A stretch of 64,000 nucleotides of DNA from NCBI GenBank assembly GCA_910577815.1, contig CAJTNO010000004.1, forward strand, positions 1 to 64,000. The letters run 5' to 3'. This document shows, piece by piece, positions 8,853 to 16,313 of the stretch (position 1 is the stretch's first letter; each line of letters begins with the position of its first letter). The position numbers and the translations under genes were made by a program. This DNA is from an uncultured Christensenella sp. GTDB taxonomy: Bacteria; Bacillota; Clostridia; Christensenellales; CAG-917. Under the pieces are notes generated by a model. That model saw only the letters and a program-made list of their open reading frames with translations, searched no databases and was not told the DNA's origin.

Positions 8853-10112
8853 TTATATCTCCAATTCGAGCCGTGTTGCGCCGTCCTCGCGTATCGCCAG
8901 CTTAAACACGTTTTCGCTTCCGAACTCGGCGCGAAGTCTGCCGTCCGTATTCTTTGAATTTTTATCCGTCAGCACCAAGATAGTGCCCGCAAATCCGCCG
9001 CCGTGAACGCGGCTTGCCCTTACGCCCTCTATGCTTACGACCTTGTCGAGCGCGTTTTCAAGATTGCGGTTGCCCCCGCGAGCGGAATATGTATTCTGAA
9101 GCTTGTTACGCGAGCTGAGTCCCGACGCATTGACGATATCTATAAACGCTCTTTCGTCCGCGCCGTCGATAGCCTTCACAGCATTTTCAACGCGTTCGTT
9201 TTCCTCAAAGAAATGCTCTGCCCTAAGAAAAGCGCGCCTGCCGACCTTAGTCTCTACAGATTTCTTTTCGCTCTCCCACTGTTCGCGTGAAATCTCGTGC
9301 AGAAGCTTTTTGCCGAAGCACGCCGCAACCTCCTTCATTTCGGCAGGAATGGCGGCATAGTCGTCAGTTAGATTGCTGTGGTCGCCTCCCGTGGAAATTA
9401 CGTAAATATCGAGGTCGTCAAACGCCCAATGCGCTTTCTTTACGGCGGGCTGTTCAAGATTGCAAAAGTCTATAAGGTTTACTCCGCCAAGCGCAATCGC
9501 ACTCTGGTCCATAAGACCGCTCGGCTTTCCGAAATACACGTTTTCGGCATATTGCGACGCTTTGGCTTTAAATATAGCGTCAAGCTCCGAGCCGTTATAC
9601 ATCACGTTTAGTATTTCCGCAACTATAAGCTCAAACGAACTCGACGACGACACGCCCGAGCCCTTGGGAACGTTAGCCGTCATAGTCGCGCTGAAGCCGC
9701 CTACTCTCTTGCCCGAACGGATATAATAGTCGGCAACGCCCTTTACCAAGGCAAGCGAGGTGCCAATCTCGGCAGAAGAAAATTCGGGATTATTGACGTC
9801 CACCCTCATAATCGGATAGCCTGCGGATTTAATTTCTATAATGCCGTCGTTACGGCTTGAAACCGCGGCGAGAGTATCGAAATTTATCGAGGCGCAAAGC
9901 ACCTTACCTCCGTTATGGTCGGTATGGTTGCCGATTATTTCTATGCGCCCCGGCGAAGAATAAAAGCTCTCCGCAGAACGCGAAAAGCAAGCCTTATGCG
10001 CATCTATTAAGCCCTTAAACCTGTTTAGCTGCGCCGCTCCGTCCGTATGGAATATCCTTTTGCACACCGCCTCGTATGCAGCTTTATCGGCAAAAATGTC
10101 CGCTGTACTCAT
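8853..10112 (-). CDS. galK: Galactokinase
   Basis: It phosphorylates galactose to galactose-1-phosphate, the first committed step of the Leloir pathway, as a GHMP-family kinase. Three family motifs are clear: the galactokinase signature RIEIIGNHTDHNGG near residue 53, the phosphate-binding loop PKGSGVSSSSSFE near 149, and RVHGGGFAGTI near 375. At 419 residues it is slightly longer than the usual 390. AGGAG precedes the start. The gene opens the galK-lgt-pncB operon and is divergent from galT, which catalyses the next step. The shared 237-bp intergenic region contains a promoter and dyads that probably control both. Confidence 0.96.
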   Translation of the reverse strand: MSTADIFADKAAYEAVCKRIFHTDGAAQLNRFKGLIDAHKACFSRSAESFYSSPGRIEIIGNHTDHNGGKVLCASINFDTLAAVSSRNDGIIEIKSAGYPIMRVDVNNPEFSSAEIGTSLALVKGVADYYIRSGKRVGGFSATMTANVPKGSGVSSSSSFELIVAEILNVMYNGSELDAIFKAKASQYAENVYFGKPSGLMDQSAIALGGVNLIDFCNLEQPAVKKAHWAFDDLDIYVISTGGDHSNLTDDYAAIPAEMKEVAACFGKKLLHEISREQWESEKKSVETKVGRRAFLRAEHFFEENERVENAVKAIDGADERAFIDIVNASGLSSRNKLQNTYSARGGNRNLENALDKVVSIEGVRASRVHGGGFAGTILVLTDKNSKNTDGRLRAEFGSENVFKLAIREDGATRLELEI

Positions 10113-10220
10113 TGACCGCTCCTGATAAATGTTGTTTATGATTATATCATAACGCTATCCGCATTGCAATAATACTAATAACAAAATTAGTCTTTTATAC
10201 GGACAAAATACATTATCCGC

Positions 10221-10249
10221 TTGCCTAATTATTCAGAAAATGATACAAT
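10221..10249 (+). promoter_or_regulatory. galT promoter, extended -10 type
   Basis: TTGCCT (10221-10226), a 17-bp spacer and TACAAT (10244-10249) preceded by TGA give a good sigma-A promoter with an extended -10. The predicted start is near 10256, about 94 bases before the galT ATG. Confidence 0.65.
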
Positions 10250-10263
10250 TCATATCGTTCGGC

Positions 10264-10303
10264 AGATTTTATGGATTAAACGCCAGCGTCAAACATAAAA
10301 TCT
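10264..10303. promoter_or_regulatory. Large dyad in the galK-galT intergenic region, probable operator
   Basis: AGATTTTATG at 10264-10273 is the exact inverse of 10294-10303, and a smaller dyad (ACGC-CA-GCGT, 10280-10289) sits almost at its centre. It begins about 8 bases after the predicted galT transcription start and has no T-run. That suits a repressor operator better than a terminator. The regulator is not in this window. Confidence 0.5.
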
Positions 10304-10349
10304 ATTTGTAATTTGATTTATTCTATTTGGAGAGTTATTCGGAGTATTT

Positions 10350-11894
10350 ATGGCAAGAATCTCTTATGACAATCAGGCAAAGCAGAATGTAAGATATCTG
10401 ATAGACTTTGCGCAAAAAAAGCTGTATCTCGATGAGAACGACTCGCTCTATGCGGAAAACGCCCTGCTCGACCTACTTGGGCTTACCGAGCCGCACGAGG
10501 GCGAAATTAAAAGCTATGAGATATACGGAGTACTGTCCGCGCTTTGCGACTATGCCGTGCGCAAAAAAATCATAGAGGAGCATCAACGGCTTTTGTTTGA
10601 AGCAAGGCTGATGGGCGCGGTAATGCCGCCGCCGTCAAAGGTCATAGAGATGTTTGACGCAACCGCGCACTACGAAGGCGTACAGTCCGCCTGCAATATG
10701 CTATACAGGCTCGGAGAAAACAGCGCTTATCTGCGCCGTCCCGACCTCGATAAGAATATTGTTTGGGAGCACGACTCTAAGCGCGGCAAAATCATCGTAA
10801 CCATAAATCTTGCCAAGCCGGAAAAGACTCCCGAGCAGGTGCGGCTTGCCAAGCTTGCGCAGGGCGGATACCCCAAATGTATGCTGTGCAAGCAGAACGT
10901 AGGCTGGACGGGAAATGCGGCGAAGCCCGCAAGACAGACCTTGAGGACTATCCCGTTTGAGCTTGACGGAGAGGATTGGTTTATACAGTTTTCGCCATAT
11001 CAGTACTTCGAGCAGCATATAATAGCCGTCTGCGGCGAACACCGCCCGATGAGCGTAAGCGGCGCAACCTTCCGCCGAATGATAGATTTTCTAAAGCTTT
11101 TCCCCCACTACTTTATAGGCTCTAACGCGTCACTGCCCATAGTCGGCGGCTCTATACTCGCGCACGACCACTATCAGGGAGGAAAGAAGGTTCTGCCCGT
11201 TTTCTCACGCCCCGCACGCAAGCATTATCTTATGAACGGCTGCCCCGACGTAAACGTGTCTATAGTTGATTGGTACAACTCGATAGTGCGCATAGAAAGC
11301 AAAAACCGCGAACAGCTTTTAAAAGCCACCGAAAAATTCTTTAATGCCTGGAACGTATACTCCGACGAAAGCGTAAATATTCTATGCTCCACCCTAAACA
11401 ACGGCGAGCAGGTTCAGCACAACGCGATAACTCCCATTGCGTCCGTAAACGAAAGCGGAGAATATCAGTTTAATCTGATACTGCGCAACAACAGGACGGA
11501 CGAAGCGCATCCGTTCGGAATATTCCACCCCGCCGAGGACCTGCACAATATCAAGCAGGAATCGATAGGCATTATAGAGGTGATGGGTTTGTTTATACTC
11601 CCGGGCAGACTCGAGAACGAAGCCAATCAAATCAAGGATATACTGACGGGCAAAGCCCCGCTCGATTTCAAAGGTCTTTCCGACCAATCTCATCCCCTGC
11701 ACAAGCATCTTGGAATGATAGCTCAGCTTGCCTCCGACAACGGCACAAATTGCACGGAACAGAAAGCGAGCGACGCGATAACCGACTACATCAACCACGC
11801 CTGCGAGCGCATTCTGGACACCACAGCGGTATTCAAAAACGACGAGCAGGGTCAGGCGGCGTTCGATAGATTTATACAGAGCGTAATATCATAA
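10350..11894 (+). CDS. galT: Galactose-1-phosphate uridylyltransferase, type 2 (Firmicute type)
   Basis: It exchanges UMP between UDP-glucose and galactose-1-phosphate to give UDP-galactose and glucose-1-phosphate. The 514-residue size and the sequence PIVGGSILAHDHYQGG place it in the longer Firmicute GalT family, where His-x-His-x-Gln carries the uridylylated histidine; here it is HDHYQ near residue 273. A candidate metal-binding pair, CMLCKQ, is near 177. The start has GGAG seven bases upstream. It is transcribed alone, divergent from galK, and followed by two terminator hairpins. With galK, galE and galU in the window the Leloir route is complete. Confidence 0.95.
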   Translation: MARISYDNQAKQNVRYLIDFAQKKLYLDENDSLYAENALLDLLGLTEPHEGEIKSYEIYGVLSALCDYAVRKKIIEEHQRLLFEARLMGAVMPPPSKVIEMFDATAHYEGVQSACNMLYRLGENSAYLRRPDLDKNIVWEHDSKRGKIIVTINLAKPEKTPEQVRLAKLAQGGYPKCMLCKQNVGWTGNAAKPARQTLRTIPFELDGEDWFIQFSPYQYFEQHIIAVCGEHRPMSVSGATFRRMIDFLKLFPHYFIGSNASLPIVGGSILAHDHYQGGKKVLPVFSRPARKHYLMNGCPDVNVSIVDWYNSIVRIESKNREQLLKATEKFFNAWNVYSDESVNILCSTLNNGEQVQHNAITPIASVNESGEYQFNLILRNNRTDEAHPFGIFHPAEDLHNIKQESIGIIEVMGLFILPGRLENEANQIKDILTGKAPLDFKGLSDQSHPLHKHLGMIAQLASDNGTNCTEQKASDAITDYINHACERILDTTAVFKNDEQGQAAFDRFIQSVIS

Positions 11895-11916
11895 TCAAAA
11901 TATAATAATTTAAAAT

Positions 11917-11977
11917 CCGCCGAAATAACGGCGGGGTTTATTTTAATTAAAAGCGCACTTTTCAGTGCGCTTTTAAT
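11917..11977. terminator. Two consecutive terminator hairpins between convergent genes
   Basis: CCGCCG/CGGCGG (11917-11934) is followed by a T-rich stretch and suits galT. The longer AAAAGCGCACT/AGTGCGCTTTT stem (11949-11974) has A and T runs on both sides and can act in both directions, ending the zinc-ribbon gene on the other strand. Confidence 0.8.
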
Positions 11978-11993
11978 CAACTCGAATATTGAA

Positions 11994-12827
11994 TTATGCT
12001 TGCTTGCATTTAGACAGCTTAAGCGCGCTTGCCAAATGCATTCCGGCGCTTACCAACAGGAATATGTCAATTACAAGCGGAACTGCTATATCCGTAATAT
12101 TCCATACTTTTTCGTCCATCATCGCCTGCATTTTAAACATATCGCCGAGCGCTACGATTTCAATAATAAAATATATTAAAACAAGTACCGCGGTTGCAAT
12201 AGAAACATAAAACGCCTTTCTGCATTCGCCAAACACTCCGTCGTCCTTTACGGGGAAAGTGTACTTATTTGCTTTATAAGAAAAGATAAACTGAATTATA
12301 GCGGCAACTAAAATCAATGCCAGTATAACAAAGCTTGCGTAGTATATATCTACAATGGATTTAAACACACCGTAAAACTCCGTACCCTCAAACGTCGGCA
12401 GCATAAATTGAATCTCTTTATAATCGTCGATATCCATAAAGGATAATACAAAGCGTATAATGCAAATAAGGGTAAGCGACGAAGTAAGAGACACAAGATT
12501 CTTTTTCATCTTATTGGCCTTGGCATCGCTCATTTTGATAGGCACAACAGCTTCTTCTCCGATTCCGATGTCAGCGGCGTGTTCGCGCTTGAATTTCAAC
12601 TGCTCGAACATTTTCTGCTCATCCTCGGAAAATACGCTCTGCTCAGTATTGGAGTCTACACCCAAGGCGTCGATATCGGACGCTTGCGATTGCTGTTGCG
12701 CGCCGCCGAAATCATAGTCGAAATCGTCTTCGGGCTTATTTTCCGCCACAAGCGGTTTTCCGCAGATATGGCAGGTTTTTGCGTCATCGGAATCCGTATA
12801 TCCGCAATTAGGACAAATTTTGCTCAT
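11994..12827 (-). CDS. Zinc-ribbon membrane protein, four TM, unknown function
   Basis: The N-terminus is a four-cysteine zinc ribbon (CPNCGY then CHICGKPL, residues 5-22). An acidic, Gln-rich linker of about 75 residues follows, then four hydrophobic segments near 112-132, 160-185, 207-229 and 243-265. The ribbon would be cytoplasmic. This architecture is common in Firmicutes and I do not recognise a specific function. GGGAGG lies six bases upstream of the ATG. The gene is 29 bp downstream of recR on the same strand and may be read with the dnaX-ybaB-recR unit. It is convergent with galT. Confidence 0.75.
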   Translation of the reverse strand: MSKICPNCGYTDSDDAKTCHICGKPLVAENKPEDDFDYDFGGAQQQSQASDIDALGVDSNTEQSVFSEDEQKMFEQLKFKREHAADIGIGEEAVVPIKMSDAKANKMKKNLVSLTSSLTLICIIRFVLSFMDIDDYKEIQFMLPTFEGTEFYGVFKSIVDIYYASFVILALILVAAIIQFIFSYKANKYTFPVKDDGVFGECRKAFYVSIATAVLVLIYFIIEIVALGDMFKMQAMMDEKVWNITDIAVPLVIDIFLLVSAGMHLASALKLSKCKQA

Positions 12828-12856
12828 TTAAATCCTCCCTGAAATTTGATACTGAT

Positions 12857-13441
12857 TTATAATACTATTCTCGACGCAAGCGCGCGTGATAAGGTGCTTT
12901 CGTCGGCGTATTCTATAACGCTGCCCTCGGGCAGTCCGCGCGCTATTCGCGTGCATTTTATACCGAGCGGCTTTATAAGCCTTGCAAGATACATAGCTGT
13001 AGCCTCGCCCTCGACGTCGGGATTGGTGGCAAGAATAACCTCGTCGACGCCGTCCAGACGTTTGATAAGCTCCTTGATACGCAAATCGTCGGGACCTACG
13101 CGCTCAAGCGGAGAAATCACTCCCCCAAGCACGTGATAAACGCCCTTGAAATCCTTTACCTTTTCAAGCGCTATTATATCCTTAGGCTCCTTAACCACGC
13201 AAATTACGCTCTTATCCCGCGAAGCGCATATATCGCACACCTCGTTTTCGGTATAATTTCCGCACACGGAGCAGAAATGAACCTCTCGCTTAACCGTGCG
13301 TATGGCGTCTATAAGCGCGTCTGTTTCCTCGTCCGCGGCATTGAGAATATGATAAGCGTAACGCGCCGCGGTCTTTTCACCTACGGACGGTAGCTTTCCC
13401 AGCTGAGCGATTAGATTTGCAAGCGGCTCAATATATTTCAT
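12857..13441 (-). CDS. recR: Recombination mediator protein RecR
   Basis: RecR helps load RecA at gaps together with RecO and RecF. The 194-residue length is normal. The helix-hairpin-helix region (LGKLPSVGEKTAARYAYHIL) is near residues 16-35. The four-cysteine zinc finger (CSVCGNY then CDICASRD) is near 57-74, and the Toprim segment with ILATNPDVEGEATAMYLA is near 136-152. TAGG sits seven bases before the start. It lies 8 bp after ybaB in the conserved dnaX-ybaB-recR order of Firmicutes, so expression with the clamp loader is expected. Confidence 0.96.
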   Translation of the reverse strand: MKYIEPLANLIAQLGKLPSVGEKTAARYAYHILNAADEETDALIDAIRTVKREVHFCSVCGNYTENEVCDICASRDKSVICVVKEPKDIIALEKVKDFKGVYHVLGGVISPLERVGPDDLRIKELIKRLDGVDEVILATNPDVEGEATAMYLARLIKPLGIKCTRIARGLPEGSVIEYADESTLSRALASRIVL

Positions 13442-13449
13442 CCTTCAAC

Positions 13450-13773
13450 CTACATCAATCCGCCCATTCCGCCAAGCGGTCCCATAAGGTCCTTTGCAAC
13501 CTCGTCCGCCTGCTTAACTGCGTCGTTGAGCGCGGCAAGCACCAAATCCTCCAGCATTTCAACGTCGTCGGGGTCTACCGCCTCGGGCTTGATAGTCACA
13601 GACACAGGCGTTTTATCCGCGGTCATAGTAACCTCTACCATTCCGCCGCCCGCAACGCCGGTAACCTCGGTTTCCGCTATTTTCTCCTGCGCCTCCTGCA
13701 TCTTCTTCTGCATCTGCTGCGCCTGTCTCATAAGCTGCTGCATATTGCCGCCGCCAAATCCGCCGTAACCCAT
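13450..13773 (-). CDS. YbaB/EbfC family nucleoid-associated protein
   Basis: A 107-residue protein with a Gly/Met/Gln-rich start (LMRQAQQMQKKMQEAQEKI) and the family core TEVTGVAGGGMVEVTMTADK, followed by VSVTIKPEAVDPDDVEMLEDLVLAALNDA. YbaB proteins are small DNA-binding dimers that are nearly always encoded between dnaX and recR, as here. GGAGG is ideally placed before the ATG. The gene is 39 bp from dnaX and 8 bp from recR. Its exact role in replication or recombination is not settled for the family. Confidence 0.93.
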   Translation of the reverse strand: MGYGGFGGGNMQQLMRQAQQMQKKMQEAQEKIAETEVTGVAGGGMVEVTMTADKTPVSVTIKPEAVDPDDVEMLEDLVLAALNDAVKQADEVAKDLMGPLGGMGGLM

Positions 13774-13812
13774 ATTTTAATTCCTCCAAATTGTTTTATT
13801 TATAGTACTTGT

Positions 13813-15312
13813 CTATTCTATTTCAACCGTATTGCCGAACATCTCTCTGATATACGGCACCGCCTTATCCTCGTCTATATGTTTTACGGAGCTTATATTC
13901 AGCTTTAAGCCCTCCGCCATAGGCTCGGCGGCAAACACCTCGTTAATCACGCTTCGGTTGTCGCGCTCGCATACCATATTGTAGGTGGCGCGGTCGGTAA
14001 TCATTATGCGAAACTCGTTATCGCCAAGCTCGAACCTCGAGTCCTGCATAGCGAGAGCGAGTACGTTATACTTACGTCTTTTAAGCTCGGATGCCAAATG
14101 CAACCACACCTGCTGCGCATCCCTTATAGCAGGTGCGGACTTAAAACCCGACTGTCTTAGCCCCGCCAATGTTTTTTCCAAACGCGCTATACGCGCCTGC
14201 ATATCCGCGCCGACAGCGTTGTCCTCTACCCCGAGACACGCGGCGACCAACGCGCCTTCAAACAGAATTCGGTGCTGAGCGGAATATCTCAGCTCGCCCT
14301 CGAGCCCGCTCATAGCCTTCATAATACTCATAAGCCGCACTGCCGAATATTTATTAGCCATAGCCGCAAGCTCGGTAAAAATACTTTCGGGAAGCGCAAG
14401 CAGCTCCTTCGCGCTCGAGCAGGTTTTTATAAACAGAATATTTCTGAATAGCGTAGCAAGGTCGCCCGCAAGCACGGGAATACTCTTGCCGAGGTCGCAG
14501 AGCGCGGAAGCCGTCTTTAAAGCCTCGTCCGTATCTCCGTCCGCAATAGCTCTGCCAAGCTCCTGCAGCTTCTTGGGGTCCGACGCGCCGAGCACCTCGA
14601 GCACGCCGTCATAGGTGATATTTCCGTCGCAATAGCTTACGCACATATCGGCAACCGACAGCATATCTCTTACGCTGCCCGCTCCCGCGGAGGCTATAAG
14701 CTCAAGCGCCTCGCTCTCATACTTAACTCCGATATCGTCGAATACTCGCTTTGCGTGCCTTGCAAGCGTGCCGTTGGGAACAAGTCGGAAATCAAAGCGC
14801 AGACAGCGCGATAAAATCGTAGCGGGTATTTGATGTATTTCGGTTGTGGCAAGAATAAAAATAGCGTGCTCGGGCGGTTCCTCAAGAGTTTTGAGCAACG
14901 CATTGAACGCCGCCTTGGAAAGCATATGAACCTCGTCCACTATATAAACCTTAAATCTGCCCACTGTAGGCGGAAAATTTATCTTGTCCGTAAGGTCGCG
15001 TATCTGGTCCACCGAGTTGTTTGACGCCGCGTCAATCTCGAGGATATCGAAATTTCCCGGCTCGGCAAGAGAAACACAATTTTCACACCTTCCGCAGGGC
15101 GAGCCGTCTACGGTGTGCAGACAGTTTACGGCTCTTGCAAATATCTTTGCGACCGAGGTTTTACCCGTTCCGCGAGTACCCGTAAAAATATATGCGTGTC
15201 CTACGTTATCGTGCGCAATCTGATTTTTAAGCGTACGTACAATATGGTCCTGTCCGATTACCTTATCAAAGCTATCGGGGCGGTATTTTCTGTATAACGA
15301 TGTATATGCCAT
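13813..15312 (-). CDS. dnaX: DNA polymerase III subunit gamma/tau
   Basis: This is the clamp-loader ATPase of the replisome. The N-terminus has SLYRKYRPDSFDKVIGQ, Walker A GTRGTGKTSVAK near residue 45, a zinc module (CLHTVDGSPCGRCENC) near 64-79 and Walker B IVDEVHML near 124. The C-terminal tau-like part is short (499 residues in total). The ATG has no Shine-Dalgarno sequence. Instead TATAAT ends seven bases upstream with TTGCTA 17 bp before it, so the mRNA probably begins within a base or two of the start codon. First gene of dnaX-ybaB-recR. Confidence 0.96.
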   Translation of the reverse strand: MAYTSLYRKYRPDSFDKVIGQDHIVRTLKNQIAHDNVGHAYIFTGTRGTGKTSVAKIFARAVNCLHTVDGSPCGRCENCVSLAEPGNFDILEIDAASNNSVDQIRDLTDKINFPPTVGRFKVYIVDEVHMLSKAAFNALLKTLEEPPEHAIFILATTEIHQIPATILSRCLRFDFRLVPNGTLARHAKRVFDDIGVKYESEALELIASAGAGSVRDMLSVADMCVSYCDGNITYDGVLEVLGASDPKKLQELGRAIADGDTDEALKTASALCDLGKSIPVLAGDLATLFRNILFIKTCSSAKELLALPESIFTELAAMANKYSAVRLMSIMKAMSGLEGELRYSAQHRILFEGALVAACLGVEDNAVGADMQARIARLEKTLAGLRQSGFKSAPAIRDAQQVWLHLASELKRRKYNVLALAMQDSRFELGDNEFRIMITDRATYNMVCERDNRSVINEVFAAEPMAEGLKLNISSVKHIDEDKAVPYIREMFGNTVEIE

Positions 15313-15319
15313 AGCTGAT

Positions 15320-15348
15320 ATTATAAACTATAATTGAAATTATAGCAA
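15320..15348 (-). promoter_or_regulatory. dnaX promoter placed for a leaderless transcript
   Basis: On the minus strand TTGCTA (15343-15348), a 17-bp spacer and a perfect TATAAT (15320-15325) predict transcription from about 15313, one base before the dnaX ATG at 15312. No Shine-Dalgarno sequence exists in between. Confidence 0.6.
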
Positions 15349-15426
15349 CAAGGAATTGCCGCATATGCCAAAATATCGCGCAAATAATTTAAGTCTTATT
15401 TCAATTCAAAAAATGTTTTAAGCTTA

Positions 15427-16143
15427 TTACAGCGCTTGTCTGCAATACACAAGCTGTACAAGCGCGTATCTCAGCGACGAAACAAACTGAGGCACCGGAC
15501 CCGTCGTTTTTATATTGTCCAAAAGCGCGAGTGCGGTTATAAGCGCAAGCTTAATCTGCGTTATGTCCTCGTTGTCTATTTCAGACACATTTTGATAAAA
15601 AGCGGACTTTATATCGTTAATCCGCGCAGTTAAAACCCGTATTTCGGTGCGTGCGTCTTCAACGCCCATACTGCCGTCCGCAAGCGCGTTGGCGGTATTG
15701 TACAGAGAGTCGAAGGATATTTTATAATATCCCATAGCCGCATCGACCGCCGTCTTTATATCGCCGTCCGCCCATTTGTATTTGGGAATATTTATTTTTA
15801 TCTGCTTTACGTACGCGCTGCTTTCATCGAGCGCTACAAGCACTTTTTTTGCGCTTTCTTCATCCGGATATACAGCGTATATAATCTCTATACTGTCGCC
15901 GCTTATTACGTAGCCCGCTCCGCCCCTGCCCTTTATCAGCTCGGCAGCGTTGCGCGCAAGAGTCATATCCGAATAGCCGCCCACCGCAAGCGCATATGCT
16001 TCGATGCCGCTGCCGTCCTTGCCCGCCGAAAATACCCCGATAATTCCGTCACCCGAAAACACCGAGCATAATCCGATTGTAAGCATAAAGCACAAGACTA
16101 TCGTGCATACGACTATGATATTTTCCTTTGCTCCTTTTCGCAT
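15427..16143 (-). CDS. SPOR-domain-like single-pass membrane protein
   Basis: From the ATG at 16143 the protein begins MRKGAKENIIVVCTIVL, a basic tip and one transmembrane helix, then an external domain. Residues about 40-110 (YALAVGGYSDMTLARNAAEL then IEIIYAVYPDEESAKKVLVAL) resemble a SPOR repeat, which binds denuded septal peptidoglycan. The C-terminal half is helical without a recognised family. The open frame extends seven codons further to a TTG at 16164. Neither start has a clear Shine-Dalgarno sequence, so the start is uncertain. The gene is the next one after clpC on this strand but is separated by the clpC terminator. A role in division or sporulation-linked wall remodelling is inferred. 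Confidence 0.6.
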   Translation of the reverse strand: MRKGAKENIIVVCTIVLCFMLTIGLCSVFSGDGIIGVFSAGKDGSGIEAYALAVGGYSDMTLARNAAELIKGRGGAGYVISGDSIEIIYAVYPDEESAKKVLVALDESSAYVKQIKINIPKYKWADGDIKTAVDAAMGYYKISFDSLYNTANALADGSMGVEDARTEIRVLTARINDIKSAFYQNVSEIDNEDITQIKLALITALALLDNIKTTGPVPQFVSSLRYALVQLVYCRQAL

Positions 16144-16263
16144 ACTATAATTTAATATTGACAAATAAATTTAATGACATAAAAGCAAAACAAAAGTTTG
16201 TAAAATATAAAAAAATGCAAAAACAAATCGATTTAAATATTTGACCGCTCAAAAATTCCGAAT

Positions 16264-16312
16264 AAAAAAGCCTCCGTCCTTCACGTATAAACGCAAAAAC
16301 AGAGGCTTTAAA
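16264..16312 (-). terminator. Terminator after clpC
   Basis: On the minus strand AAGCCTC and GAGGCTT pair across a long loop and are followed by TTTTTTATT. It starts immediately after the clpC stop and separates clpC from the SPOR-domain gene. Confidence 0.65.
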
Positions 16313-16313
16313 A

